Under the pieces are notes generated by a model. It saw nothing but the letters and a program-made list of their open reading frames with translations. It was not told where the DNA came from and did no database searches. A stretch of 64,000 nt of DNA from Streptomyces peucetius. GTDB lineage: Bacteria > Actinomycetota > Actinomycetes > Streptomycetales > Streptomycetaceae. A program made the position numbers and the translations under genes. Positions 15,720 through 24,095 of the stretch are shown here, piece after piece. The stretch is from contig NZ_CP107567.1 in NCBI RefSeq assembly GCF_025854275.1, positions 3,410,001-3,474,000 of the forward strand, written 5' to 3'. Positions within the stretch are counted from its first letter, which is position 1. Every line of letters starts with the position of its first letter.

Positions 15720-18074
15720 ATGGAGCAGCTGACGCAGCACGACCCGAGACGCATCGGTCCGTTCGAGGTGCTGGGCCGGCTCGGTGCCGGCGGCATGGGA
15801 CTGGTCTATCTCGCGAGGTCGGCGTCCGGCCGCCGGGTCGCGATCAAGACCGTGCGAACCGAGCTCGCCGAGGACCAGCTGTTCCGCGTCCGCTTCACGC
15901 GCGAGGTGGAGGCGGCCCGGGCGGTCAGCGGCTTCTACACCGCGGCCGTGGTGGACGCCGACCCGCGGGCCGCCGTGCCGTGGCTGGCCACCGCGTACGT
16001 CCCGGCGCCCTCCCTCGAGGAGATCATCAACGAGTGCGGTCCGCTGCCCGCCCAGGCGGTGCGGTGGCTCGCGGCGGGCATCGCCGAGGCCCTGCAGTCC
16101 ATCCACGGCGCCGGCCTCGTCCATCGAGACCTCAAACCGTCCAACGTGCTGGTCGTCGAGGACGGGCCGCGGGTCATCGACTTCGGCATCGCGTCCGGCG
16201 TCTCCAACACCCGGCTGACGATGACCAACGTCGCCGTCGGAACCCCTGCGTACATGTCGCCCGAGCAGGCGCGTGACTCCCGCAGCGTGACCGGTGCCAG
16301 CGACGTCTTCTCGCTCGGGTCCACTCTGGTCTTCGCCGCCACCGGCCACGCCCCCTTCCACGGCGCGAACCCGGTGGAGACGGTCTTCATGCTGCTGCGC
16401 GAAGGCCCCGACCTGGAGGGCCTGCCCGACGAGCTGCGGCCGCTGATCGACTCGTGCATGCAGATGGAGGCCGGGCTGCGGCCCACACCGGAGGACCTGC
16501 AGGCGCAGCTCGCGCCGCACCTCTTCTCGTCCGGCGGCGACGACAGCGGCACCGCCTCCGCGTGGCTGCCGTCCAGCGCCACGGCGATGATCGAGACCCG
16601 CCGCGGCGGCGGCCGCCCCGCGGCCGCGCCCCAGCGTCCCGCGCCCTCCCGGCCGCCCACTCCGCCGCCCGCCCCGCAGGCGCCCCCGCCGCCGTCCGTC
16701 GCGCCCGCTCCCGCGCACGCGCCCGGCGGCCCGGTACGGCTGCCCGGCTCCAACGTCCCCATCGGCCCCGGCCCCCGGGTGGCGGACACCGGCCGTACCG
16801 CGCTCGCCGAGGCCGCCCCCGCCACGGGTTGGGTGCGGCCGCCCGGCGGGCTGAACGGCACGGACCACGCCGGCGCGGCGGTCACGTCCCCGGTCCCGTC
16901 ACCTGTCCCGCCTCCGGCCCAGGCGCCCGACGCCGGCCCCGGTCACTGGCGGCCGTGGCGTTTCCGCATGTCGAACGACGTCTGGGGCACTCCGGTCGTC
17001 GACGGCGATCTGCTGTACGTCACCTCGTTCGAGGTCCACGCCCTCGACGTCGGAACGGGCCGCCGCCAGTTCAAGACCCGTGACGTGGCCTGGGCGATGG
17101 CCGTTGCCGCGGGCCGCATACACGCCTCCGACGGGCCGACGCTGTACGCGCTGGACGCCGGGACCGGCAACGAACGGTGGCGGCTGACGACCGACGCCTG
17201 GGTGTACTCCCTCAAGGTCGACCGCGGCACGGTTCTCACCGGCACCCGCGGCGGCGGTGTACAGGCGTGGGAGGCGTCCAACGGCGACAAGCTGTGGGAG
17301 ATCACCGGCGCCCAGACCGACTTCGAGACCCCCGAGGCCGGACCGACGATCTTCGGCGACACCGTCTACGTGTGGAAGGACGCGCGGCTGCGCGCCCTGG
17401 AGGCCCGTACGGGTGACGAGCGCTGGTCGTACCCGATCGGCGACGCCGCCTCGTGCGGGAACGTGCCCGTACGGGTCCGGCCGGCGCCCGACGGCTACGT
17501 CTACATCTCGGCCGGCACGCGCGTGCTCGCCGTCGACATCGCGTCCGGCCTGGTGCGCTGGCACTTCGAGGCGCCGGCCGTGTTCCTCTCACCACCGGCC
17601 TTCGCCCCCGGCCCCGCGGTGACCGGCGGCGGCGTGTACCTCGCCGACTACCTCGGCACCGTGTACGCCCTCGACGCCACGACCGGCAAGGACCGGTGGC
17701 GCATCGCGACGGAGTCCCGCCAGTCCAGCGAGCCGGTACTGGTCGCCGCGGGCAACGTCCATGTCGGCAGCGGCAGCGCGCTCTACACGCTGGACGCGGT
17801 GACCGGCACACCGATGTGGCGCTTCGCGGCAGGCGGCGACGTCGTCGGCACGCCGGTCGTCGCGGACGGCCGCGTGCACTTCGGCTCCGCGGACCACGTG
17901 CTGTACACGCTGGACGCGAGCGGCGGCCAGCTGCGCTGGAAGCTCGCGACGGGCGGCGAGATCACGGGGTCGCCGGTGGCGCAGAACGGTGTGGTGTACG
18001 CGTGCAGCAAGGACCGGTGCGTGTACGCGCTGGACGCGGTGAAGGGCACGGCAACGGGCCGCACCACCCGCTGA
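15720..18074 (+). CDS. AfsK-like Ser/Thr protein kinase with PQQ beta-propeller
   Basis: A 784-residue soluble protein. The kinase domain (about 8-265) has the glycine loop [11 protein letters not shown], catalytic Lys43 in [12 protein letters not shown] near 135-142, DFG near 153 and MSPEQA. A Pro/Ala-rich linker (about 290-410) leads to a C-terminal propeller of PQQ/YVTN-type blades (about 415-784, repeated LYALDAGTG and VYALDATTG motifs). Length and architecture match AfsK, the kinase that phosphorylates AfsR in Streptomyces. No membrane segment is present. The ATG at 15720 has GGGGAGGTGG upstream at 9 nt spacing; an upstream in-frame start at 15561 lacks this. The AfsR-like gene at the left edge makes a functional link attractive, but other kinases share this architecture. 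Confidence 0.92.
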   Translation: MEQLTQHDPRRIGPFEVLGRLGAGGMGLVYLARSASGRRVAIKTVRTELAEDQLFRVRFTREVEAARAVSGFYTAAVVDADPRAAVPWLATAYVPAPSLEEIINECGPLPAQAVRWLAAGIAEALQSIHGAGLVHRDLKPSNVLVVEDGPRVIDFGIASGVSNTRLTMTNVAVGTPAYMSPEQARDSRSVTGASDVFSLGSTLVFAATGHAPFHGANPVETVFMLLREGPDLEGLPDELRPLIDSCMQMEAGLRPTPEDLQAQLAPHLFSSGGDDSGTASAWLPSSATAMIETRRGGGRPAAAPQRPAPSRPPTPPPAPQAPPPPSVAPAPAHAPGGPVRLPGSNVPIGPGPRVADTGRTALAEAAPATGWVRPPGGLNGTDHAGAAVTSPVPSPVPPPAQAPDAGPGHWRPWRFRMSNDVWGTPVVDGDLLYVTSFEVHALDVGTGRRQFKTRDVAWAMAVAAGRIHASDGPTLYALDAGTGNERWRLTTDAWVYSLKVDRGTVLTGTRGGGVQAWEASNGDKLWEITGAQTDFETPEAGPTIFGDTVYVWKDARLRALEARTGDERWSYPIGDAASCGNVPVRVRPAPDGYVYISAGTRVLAVDIASGLVRWHFEAPAVFLSPPAFAPGPAVTGGGVYLADYLGTVYALDATTGKDRWRIATESRQSSEPVLVAAGNVHVGSGSALYTLDAVTGTPMWRFAAGGDVVGTPVVADGRVHFGSADHVLYTLDASGGQLRWKLATGGEITGSPVAQNGVVYACSKDRCVYALDAVKGTATGRTTR

Positions 18075-18678
18075 CGCCCGACCCCGGAGGCTCCGCCCCC
18101 GGGCCCCTGCGCCTCAATCGCCGGCGGGGCTGGCACTTGCCGGTCCCGTCGGGGCTTCGCGCCGAACCCCGCGCCTCAAACTCCCCCTACGTCCTGGCGG
18201 CCGTGGGAGGGGGCCCAAGCGAGGCTGGATGGACCCCTGCCGACGGGCTGGAACTTGCCCGTCTTGTCGGGGCTCCGCCCCGGAACCCCGCGCCTCAAAC
18301 TCCCCCTACGTCCTGGCGGCCGTGGGTGGGGGCACCTCCCACGCCGCCAGGCGTAGGGGCGGACCCCCAGCGAGGCTGGAACTGGCTCCCGCCCGGCGGG
18401 CTGGGTGCCGCGCAGGGGCACACCAAGCCCGGCCGGCGATTGAGGCCACCGCGCGGAGTGCGGTACCGGGGCCCGGGGCGGAGGCCCGACGGGGTCCGGG
18501 GGCGGAGCCCCCGGTTTCGGGAAGGGGCGGGGTGGGGGAAAGCCCGCGCGGCGTCCGCCCGCACCCCGGGCCTACCCGGACGTTCCGGATGGCTCCGGCG
18601 GGGTACCCGCCCCCCACGCAGCGTCGTGACACGAAAGCGCGTGTCAACGACCCGCGGCTGACACAAGGAGGCCCGGCG
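18075..18678. repeat. 604-bp non-coding repeat-rich spacer
   Basis: No gene is supported here. A 43-bp unit is duplicated exactly (18165-18207 and 18284-18326, period 119 bp), and each copy is followed by related sequence. Towards the right the block contains a 40-bp segment (18492-18531) identical to one at 49071-49110. These GC-rich, inverted-repeat-bearing blocks belong to the dispersed intergenic repeats frequent between Streptomyces genes. Confidence 0.7.
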
Positions 18679-19287
18679 ATGATCCGCAACGTCATCGGTT
18701 CCGTCCTCGCTCTCGTCGGAGCGACGGCCGCCGTATGGAGCCCCTTCCTCGACTGGTACGAGGGCCGCCACGGGAGCGACTACCGCATCCAGGACCTCTT
18801 CGGCGGCATCAGTCAGAACGAAGGCGCGCTCGTCACGTCCATCCTGCTCCCCATGGCCTTCGCCGCCCTCGTCACGCTGGTCGGCCTGCTGCTCAGGTCC
18901 CGGCTGCTGGTGGCGCTCGCGGGCGTGATCGTGCTGGGGTTCACCGTGCTGTGGATGGTCCGCCAGGGCCAGGAGGCCGGCAGTCTCACGGTGGGCGCCG
19001 ACGGTGACGGGCTCGGCCTGGGCGTGGCGCTCGCCGGCGGTGGCGGTGTGCTGCTCCTGCTGGCCGCCGCGCTGATGAGCGGCCGTCATGTGCTGCGGCG
19101 CAGGCGCGAGGAGCCGTACGACGAGGAGCCGCCGGGCCACGCGCCCGCAGACGACTGGGGCCCGTACGGGCAGGACCCGAACCGCGCGGCTCCCTACCCG
19201 CAGCAGTACGACGAACCAGGACCGGGACCGGGGCCCGGGCCGGAGCCGCAGGCTCCGCCGCGGCACTCGAGGTTCAGGCGCCACTGA
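18679..19287 (+). CDS. Small membrane protein with cytoplasmic Pro/Gly-rich tail
   Basis: A 202-residue protein with four predicted membrane segments: residues 3-22 with a short WSPFLDWYEGR loop, about 54-74, about 77-95, and about 113-133. An Arg-rich stop-transfer (RRRREE) follows, then a charged Pro/Gly/Asp-rich C-terminal tail that ends RFRRH. The ATG at 18679 has the good ribosome site AAGGAGG. The function is unknown; the first 50 residues (WSPFLDWY, then DLFGG) resemble small Streptomyces membrane proteins of unknown role. Its 3' end overlaps the convergent F420-type reductase gene by 14 bp, and it follows the repeat block, so it is probably transcribed alone. Confidence 0.78.
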   Translation: MIRNVIGSVLALVGATAAVWSPFLDWYEGRHGSDYRIQDLFGGISQNEGALVTSILLPMAFAALVTLVGLLLRSRLLVALAGVIVLGFTVLWMVRQGQEAGSLTVGADGDGLGLGVALAGGGGVLLLLAAALMSGRHVLRRRREEPYDEEPPGHAPADDWGPYGQDPNRAAPYPQQYDEPGPGPGPGPEPQAPPRHSRFRRH

Positions 19288-19771
19288 CCTCGTCACCGGC
19301 CTCGCGCCGGGCGGCGCGGAAGATCCGGATCTCGCGGTCCACGCGCGCCTGGTAGGCCGCGTACGGCGGCCAGAAGCGCACGGCCGACTGCCAGGCCGCC
19401 TCCCGTGCCGTGCCCGTGAGGAGCGTGGCGCGGACCGGGACCGTCCCGCCCTTCCGGCTCATCTCCGCGTCCGGGTGGGCGAGCAGGTTCGCCGACCAGG
19501 CGGGGTGGGTGGGGCGGCCGAAGTTGGACCCGATCAGGAGCCAGGTGCCCGTCTCCTCGGGCACGCAGGCGAGCGGGGTGGACCTGGGCAGTCCGGTTCT
19601 CGCGCCGCGGACGGTGAGCACGACGCCGGGCAGCATCCGGGCGCTCGGTAGCACCTTTCCGCGGGTCAGGCGGTGGACCGCGCGGTCCACCGCGGGAACG
19701 ACGTGCGGCGCGAGCTTCGCGAAGGCGCGGGTGGCGGAGACCTTCTGGACCAGGCGGAGGGCGGTGGACAT
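19274..19771 (-). CDS. F420-dependent nitroreductase (Ddn)-family protein
   Basis: A 165-residue split-barrel protein. The core motifs RGARTGLPRSTPLACVPE, WLLIGSNFGRPTHPAWSANLLAHPDAEM and RFWPPYAAYQARVDREIRIF are hallmarks of the deazaflavin (F420)-dependent nitroreductase family, which reduces enones, quinones and nitro compounds with F420H2. The ATG overlaps the stop of the acyl-CoA dehydrogenase gene (ATGA), so the two are translated together. This ties the reductase to the catabolic regulon, perhaps for reduction of a ring or enone double bond. The start follows directly from the overlap. Confidence 0.88.
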   Translation of the reverse strand: MSTALRLVQKVSATRAFAKLAPHVVPAVDRAVHRLTRGKVLPSARMLPGVVLTVRGARTGLPRSTPLACVPEETGTWLLIGSNFGRPTHPAWSANLLAHPDAEMSRKGGTVPVRATLLTGTAREAAWQSAVRFWPPYAAYQARVDREIRIFRAARREAGDEVSGA

Positions 19772-20877
19772 CAGGCCGCCGTCCCCTCGGCGGTGACCAG
19801 CCCCGCCCGCTGCGCGGCGGCGTCCCGCAGCCGGTGCACGGGGCCGAAGAGCCTGGCTTCGGCGGCGGCCCGTCCGGCGTACCGGTGCGTCGTCCCGTCG
19901 TCCCGGACGAGGCCGGGGCCGCCGGTGAGCCGCACGGTCTCGTCCGCGACGGTGCGCAGCGCCTCCAGGCCCTGGGCGAGCGCCGACGGGCCGGCGGTCG
20001 GGTCCCAGGCCGCGTAGTACGCCGCCGAGCGGGCCGCTTGGACGTGGGCGTACAGGTCGGAGAGCCGGTGTCCGACGGCGTCGCGGGCCGCGATGTGCCC
20101 GACGGCCCGGGACAGTGCGCCGGCGGCCGCCCCCGCTGCTTCCGCGGCGAGCAGAACGGCGGCCCTGCGGCCGGTGGCGGCGAGGGCGCCGGGGACGTCG
20201 GCGCCGTCGTCCGTGCCGAGCAGCAGCGCGGGACAGTCGCGGAGCTGGAGTCCGGCCAGGGGGCGCGTCCCGTCGGGTGTCGTGAGCCGGGTGCGGGTCA
20301 GCCCGGGGGCGTCCGCGCCGACGTGGAAGAGCAGGGCGCGGCTGCGCGGGAAGCCGCCCGTGTGCGCGGCGACGAGCAACAGCCGGGCGCTGTGGCCGTC
20401 GAGGACCTGCGGGGCCTCGCCGTACAGGGTCCAGCCGTCGCCGGTGCGTCGTGCCTGGAGGCCCCCGGACCGGCCGCCTCCGGCCCACGCTCCGGTCGAG
20501 TTGTCACCGGTCAGGGCGAGCGCGTCCGCGAGGCTGCCTGGAACGGCGAGTGTGCCGGTGAGTGAGGCGTCGGCGATCCGCGGCAGAAGCGCGGAACGCT
20601 GCTCGGGGGTTCCGAGGGCCGCGATCAGCGGTGCGGCAAGGCCGGCCGTGGCGAGCAGCGGGGACGGCGTCAGGTCCCGGCCGGTCTCCTCGCAGACGAC
20701 GGCGAGGCCGGTGATCGTGCGGTCCGCGCCGCCGGACGCCGCCGCCGGGAGTGCGAGGCCGGGCAGGCCGAGTCGCCGGACGAGCCGGGCCCACCCGGCC
20801 GGTCCGGTGGCTCCTGTCAGCGCTTCGCGCACGGTGCGGCGGAACGCGTTCTGCTCGGCGGTGAGGACGGCATCCAT
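19771..20877 (-). CDS. Acyl-CoA dehydrogenase (FadE family)
   Basis: A 368-residue acyl-CoA dehydrogenase-fold protein with LTAEQNAFRRTVREAL at the N-terminus, CEETGRDLTPSPLLAT, and the C-terminal FAD-site segment around LTGGPGLVRDDGTTHRY. It is short and divergent: the beta-barrel region is loop-rich and no YEGT-type catalytic Glu is seen near the end, so it may be one half of a heteromeric enzyme, as in actinobacterial sterol FadE pairs. The ATG at 20877 has GGAGAGGAG upstream and is preferred over an in-frame extension that would run through the operator at 20914. It is followed by the coupled F420-type reductase. Confidence 0.85.
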   Translation of the reverse strand: MDAVLTAEQNAFRRTVREALTGATGPAGWARLVRRLGLPGLALPAAASGGADRTITGLAVVCEETGRDLTPSPLLATAGLAAPLIAALGTPEQRSALLPRIADASLTGTLAVPGSLADALALTGDNSTGAWAGGGRSGGLQARRTGDGWTLYGEAPQVLDGHSARLLLVAAHTGGFPRSRALLFHVGADAPGLTRTRLTTPDGTRPLAGLQLRDCPALLLGTDDGADVPGALAATGRRAAVLLAAEAAGAAAGALSRAVGHIAARDAVGHRLSDLYAHVQAARSAAYYAAWDPTAGPSALAQGLEALRTVADETVRLTGGPGLVRDDGTTHRYAGRAAAEARLFGPVHRLRDAAAQRAGLVTAEGTAA

Positions 20878-20913
20878 CCGGGGCTCCTCTCCACAGTGAC
20901 CGGCGGCCACGAC

Positions 20914-20928
20914 CTGACGGGCCGTCAT
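20914..20928. promoter_or_regulatory. Operator CTGACGGGCCGTCAT (acyl-CoA dehydrogenase promoter)
   Basis: Nine of ten half-site bases match. It lies 36 bp upstream of the minus-strand acyl-CoA dehydrogenase start, and 70 bp from a second copy that serves the divergent Ltp gene. Confidence 0.65.
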
Positions 20929-20998
20929 GTTAGAGGCGTCCGCCCCGGAAGCCCAGACGTCTTCGGCACCCGTTCCACCGGTGCCCACCGACCTTCAC

Positions 20999-21013
20999 CT
21001 GATGTACCGTCAG
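20999..21013. promoter_or_regulatory. Operator CTGATGTACCGTCAG abutting the Ltp start
   Basis: Nine of ten half-site bases match. It ends 4 bp before the ATG at 21018 and contains TACCGT (21005-21010), a -10-like hexamer at the right distance for a leaderless transcript starting at the ATG. Confidence 0.7.
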
Positions 21014-21017
21014 AAAC

Positions 21018-22187
21018 ATGCCCTCCACACCGCGCAAGGTCGCCGTCGTCGGCATATCCCTCTCGGACTGCGGCCGCGTCGACGGCCCCACCCCCTACGC
21101 GCTGCACGCCCAGGCGGCCCGCCGGGCGCTCGCCGACTCCGGACTCGACCGCTCCGTCGTCGACGGCCTCTGCTCGGCCGGTCTCGGCACGCTGGCGCCG
21201 ACCGAGGTCGCCGACTATCTGGGGCTGCGGCCGGTCTGGGTGGACTCGACGGCCGTCGGCGGGGCGACCTGGGAGGTCATGGCCGCCCACGCGGCGGACG
21301 CGATCGCCGCCGGCCACGCGAACGCGGTCCTGCTGGTCTACGGGTCGACCGCCCGCGCGGACATCAGGGCGGGGCGCCGCGCCTCGGAGCTCTCCTTCGG
21401 CGCCCGCGGCCCGCTCCAGTTCGAGGTCCCGTACGGTCACACGCTCGTCGCCAAGTACGCGATGGCCGCCCGCCGCCACATGCACGAGTACGGCACGACC
21501 CTGGAACAGCTCGCCCAGGTGGCGGTCCAGGCGCGGGCGAACGCCGCCGCCAACCCGGACGCGATGTTCCGCGACCCGATCACCGTCGACGACGTGCTCG
21601 AAGGGCCGCTGGTCGCGGACCCTTTCACGAAACTGCACTGCTGCATCCGCAGCGACGGCGGCTGCGCGGTCCTGCTGGCGGCGGAGGAGTACGTACCGGA
21701 CACCGCGAAGACCCCGGTGTGGATCCTCGGCACCGGCGAGCACGTCTCCCACACCGCCATGTCGCAGTGGACGGACTTCACACGCTCCCCGGCGGCGGTC
21801 AGCGGCCGGCTCGCGTTCGAGCGGGCCGGGGTACGGCCGCGGGAGATCGATGTCGCGGAGATCTACGACGCCTTCACCTACATGACCCTCGTCACCTTGG
21901 AGGACCTGGGGTTCTGCGCCAAGGGCGAGGGCGGCGCCTTCGTGGAGAAGGGGCGGCTGCTGCGGGACGGCGAGCTGCCGGTGAACACCGACGGCGGCGG
22001 CCTCTCGGCCTGCCACCCGGGGATGCGCGGTCTGTTCCTGCTGGTCGAGGCGGTACGGCAGCTGCGTGGCGAGGCGGACGGCCGCCAGGTGCTGAGGGCC
22101 GGCGGCCGGCTGCCCGAGCTGGCGGTCGCGTCGGGGACGGGGGGCTGGTTCTGCTCGTCGGGGACGGTGGTGCTGGGGCGGGGCTGA
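21018..22187 (+). CDS. Thiolase-fold Ltp protein (second aldolase-type subunit)
   Basis: A 389-residue thiolase-superfamily protein of the non-specific lipid-transfer type: VAVVGISLSDCGRVDGPTPYALHAQAARRAL, AARRHMHEYGTTLEQLAQVAVQARANAA, YDAFTYMTLVTLEDLGFCAKGEGG and NTDGGGLSACHPG. It is a paralogue of the Ltp at 10478 (about the same length, same YDAFT and GFC.KGEG blocks) and probably also acts in carbon-carbon cleavage or acyl transfer with a DUF35 partner. The second DUF35 gene (23018-23470) is nearby but on the other strand, behind a separate operator. The start is fixed by the leaderless-looking promoter overlapping the operator just upstream. Substrate unknown. Confidence 0.88.
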   Translation: MPSTPRKVAVVGISLSDCGRVDGPTPYALHAQAARRALADSGLDRSVVDGLCSAGLGTLAPTEVADYLGLRPVWVDSTAVGGATWEVMAAHAADAIAAGHANAVLLVYGSTARADIRAGRRASELSFGARGPLQFEVPYGHTLVAKYAMAARRHMHEYGTTLEQLAQVAVQARANAAANPDAMFRDPITVDDVLEGPLVADPFTKLHCCIRSDGGCAVLLAAEEYVPDTAKTPVWILGTGEHVSHTAMSQWTDFTRSPAAVSGRLAFERAGVRPREIDVAEIYDAFTYMTLVTLEDLGFCAKGEGGAFVEKGRLLRDGELPVNTDGGGLSACHPGMRGLFLLVEAVRQLRGEADGRQVLRAGGRLPELAVASGTGGWFCSSGTVVLGRG

Positions 22188-22209
22188 CCTGCCTCCGCAG
22201 GCGGGCGCG

Positions 22210-22905
22210 ATGTTGAATGCGTCCATGGACCACGAGGAGCGAGACCCCCAGACCGCCTTCCGCGCACTGCTGCACGCACAGCGGGTCTGGGTCGTCCCGC
22301 TGCCCGCGTTCGACCCGGCCGGCGCGCCCGGTGAGCCGCTGCCGCTGTTCCACCGGTGGTTCGCCGAGGCCGTGGCGGCCGGGCAGACCGAGCCGCACAC
22401 CATGACCCTGGCGACGGTGGACGAGCAGGGGTGTCCTGACGCGCGGATCGTGATGCTCCACGACGCGGACGCGCGCGGCTGGCACTTCGCCACGCACGCC
22501 ACGAGCGCCAAGGGCCGGCAACTGGCGGCCCGGCCGGAGGCGTCGCTCGTCTTCTACTGGGCGGCGCAGGGCCGCCAGATCAGGGTGCGCGGCAGGGTGA
22601 CGGCAGCGCCCGAGGAGGAGAGCCGGGCCGATCTCGCCGTCCGCTCGACCGGGGCGCTCGCCGCGGCGCTGACCGGCAGGCAGAGCGAAGTGCTGTCGTC
22701 GGTGGACACGTTGGCCCGCGCCTCGCAGGCCGCGTGGGAACGGGCGCAGTCGGAGCCGGACGCACCGGTGCCGACGTGGACGCGGTACGTGCTGGACCCG
22801 CGCGAGGCGGAGTTCTTCCAGGGCGACGAGCGGCGCAGGCATGTCCGGCTCCGCTACCGGCGGGCGGCGGGCGGTACGTGGGAACGGGAGCTGCTCTGGC
22901 CCTGA
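22210..22905 (+). CDS. Pyridoxamine 5'-phosphate oxidase-family flavoprotein (PdxH-like)
   Basis: A 231-residue protein with the PNPOx split barrel and C-terminal dimerisation region: TMTLATVDEQGCPDARIVMLHDADARGWHFATH, SAKGRQLAARPEASLVFYWAAQGRQIRVRG (FMN site), and the closing WxR.VLDPREAEFFQGDERRRHVRLRYRR, which is the PdxH C-terminal signature in relaxed form. It could oxidise pyridoxine phosphate or serve another flavin-dependent reaction. A second possible ATG lies at 22225; neither start has a clear ribosome site. It follows the Ltp gene by 22 bp and may be cotranscribed, but the family is widespread outside catabolic clusters. Confidence 0.82.
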   Translation: MLNASMDHEERDPQTAFRALLHAQRVWVVPLPAFDPAGAPGEPLPLFHRWFAEAVAAGQTEPHTMTLATVDEQGCPDARIVMLHDADARGWHFATHATSAKGRQLAARPEASLVFYWAAQGRQIRVRGRVTAAPEEESRADLAVRSTGALAAALTGRQSEVLSSVDTLARASQAAWERAQSEPDAPVPTWTRYVLDPREAEFFQGDERRRHVRLRYRRAAGGTWERELLWP

Positions 22906-22918
22906 CCGGCGCGCCCGT

Positions 22919-23024
22919 CCGGAGCGGGAGGCCCAGGACCGTACGGTCACGCCCTCCGGAGCGAGAGGCCCAGGACCGGTACCCTCACGCCCGGAGCGAG
23001 AGGCCCGGGACCGGTCGTCACGCC
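22919..23024. repeat. Three imperfect 35-37-bp tandem repeats
   Basis: Units begin at 22919, 22956 and 22991, each starting CCGGAGCG followed by GAGGCCC and ending TCACGC. They fill the gap between the convergent PdxH-like and DUF35 genes and run over the DUF35 stop codon. They may act as a terminator region or be a recent local duplication. Confidence 0.6.
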
Positions 23025-23470
23025 GGGCGGAAGACGGCCACGGCCACGCCGTCCTCCCCCGTACGGAAGGCGGCCGTCAGCTCCATCCCGACCGCCAGGC
23101 GCTCCGGTGGGCAGTCCACCACCTCCGTCATCATCCGGGGCCCTTCCGCCAGTTCGACCAGGGCCGCCGTGTACGGGACGCGGTCGCGATGCGGCGGCAG
23201 GTCGTTGCGGTGGACGACGGACCAGGTGTAGAGCGTGGCCCGGCCGGTCGCCCGTTCCCAGCCGACATCCTCGCTCCAGCAGTGCGGGCAGAACTCGCGC
23301 GGGTAGTGGTGCGGCCGCCGGCAGTCGGCACAGCGACGGATCAGCAGGTCGCCCGCGGCGGCGGCGTCCCAGTAGGGGCGGGTGAGGTCGTCGATGCCGG
23401 GGGTCGCCGGGCTGCCGGTGCCGGTCACTGCCGGGGTACCGGTGCCGGTGCCGGTCCCCCTGCCCGTCAC
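23018..23470 (-). CDS. DUF35 OB-fold zinc-ribbon protein (second copy)
   Basis: A 150-residue DUF35 protein. A low-complexity Gly/Thr head (residues 1-24, from a GGTGCC-type repeat in the DNA) precedes the family domain: LTRPYWDAAAAGDLLIRRCADC, zinc ribbon Cys pairs CADC and CPHC, and the OB-fold from GRATLYTWSVVHRN. The GTG start overlaps the DoxX stop (GTGA). Like its paralogue at 11636 it should partner an Ltp thiolase-fold subunit, most plausibly the product of the gene at 21018. An internal start further downstream, avoiding the repeat head, cannot be ruled out. Confidence 0.87.
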   Translation of the reverse strand: MTGRGTGTGTGTPAVTGTGSPATPGIDDLTRPYWDAAAAGDLLIRRCADCRRPHHYPREFCPHCWSEDVGWERATGRATLYTWSVVHRNDLPPHRDRVPYTAALVELAEGPRMMTEVVDCPPERLAVGMELTAAFRTGEDGVAVAVFRPA

Positions 23471-23919
23471 AGGAACAGTCCGATCGCGCTGTCGAGGGAC
23501 CAGACCTGCCAGGACATCGCGAAGAGGGCGACGAGCGATATCAGGGCCATCATCGCGTTCTGCCCCTGCTCGGCCCAGTCGTGGATCATGAGGATCAGAT
23601 AGAGCAGATTGAGCACCAGCCCGCCCGCCAGCGCGATCGGCGTGAGGAACCCGGCGACCAGCCCCAGACCGAGGGCGAGTTCGGCGTGGACGACCAGGTA
23701 GGCCATCGCCCTGGGCCGGGGGGCCACGATCTTCTCGAAGCCGGTACGGACGGGCCGCCAGCGGTGTTCCGCGGCGACGCCGGCCGCCCAGGTGATCCCC
23801 GTCCCGCGCTCGAACCAGCCCTTCTTGTCCTTGTGCCGCCAGCTCTCCAGCCACCACAGGCCGAGGCCGATACGCAGGACGGCGACCCATTCGGCGCCGG
23901 TGAGCCAGATCGTCCGCAT
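23467..23919 (-). CDS. DoxX-like membrane protein
   Basis: A 150-residue integral membrane protein with four hydrophobic segments (about 9-21, 78-97, 99-117 and 123-143) and the DoxX-type arrangement of a first helix containing LRIGLGLWWLESW, then a re-entrant HAELALGLGLVAGF helix and LLYLILMIHDWAEQGQN. DoxX proteins are small quinone- or redox-associated membrane proteins of varied role; here it may relate to the flavin and F420 redox steps. The start at 23919 has GGGGAGAG at good spacing and lies 26 bp from operator 23946, so it is under regulon control and is translated together with the DUF35 gene. Confidence 0.85.
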   Translation of the reverse strand: MRTIWLTGAEWVAVLRIGLGLWWLESWRHKDKKGWFERGTGITWAAGVAAEHRWRPVRTGFEKIVAPRPRAMAYLVVHAELALGLGLVAGFLTPIALAGGLVLNLLYLILMIHDWAEQGQNAMMALISLVALFAMSWQVWSLDSAIGLFL

Positions 23920-23945
23920 GGCCCGCTCTCCCCTCACCACTGTTT

Positions 23946-23960
23946 CTGACAGTACGTCAG
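23946..23960. promoter_or_regulatory. Operator CTGACAGTACGTCAG
   Basis: A perfect CTGAC-N5-GTCAG palindrome in the 176-bp gap between the minus-strand DoxX/DUF35 pair and the plus-strand flavin monooxygenase. It is 26 bp from the DoxX start and 135 bp from the monooxygenase start. Confidence 0.75.
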
Positions 23961-24095
23961 TTTCCGGGTGTGCGGGCGGCCCGCGCAAGAGGGAGGGTGC
24001 CGGGGCGCCCGGAGTTCCCAGGTCGTGACCCATTCGCAACCGAACCCGGTCTTGACTGAGACCCATCAAATCGGCGGTTCATTACGCTCACGCTC

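Noticed and set aside
22919..23024. CRISPR-like array
   Set aside because: Only three imperfect units of 35-37 bp are present, with no distinct spacers and no cas genes. They are simple tandem duplication.
23398..23470. GGTGCC-type repeats as a separate regulatory element
   Set aside because: They encode the Gly/Thr-rich head of the DUF35 protein in frame and overlap no promoter that I can see.
24052..24088. TTGACT with a downstream -10 as promoter of the flavin monooxygenase gene
   Set aside because: No -10-like hexamer falls at 16-18 bp; candidates are 20-25 bp away, so the match is not convincing.
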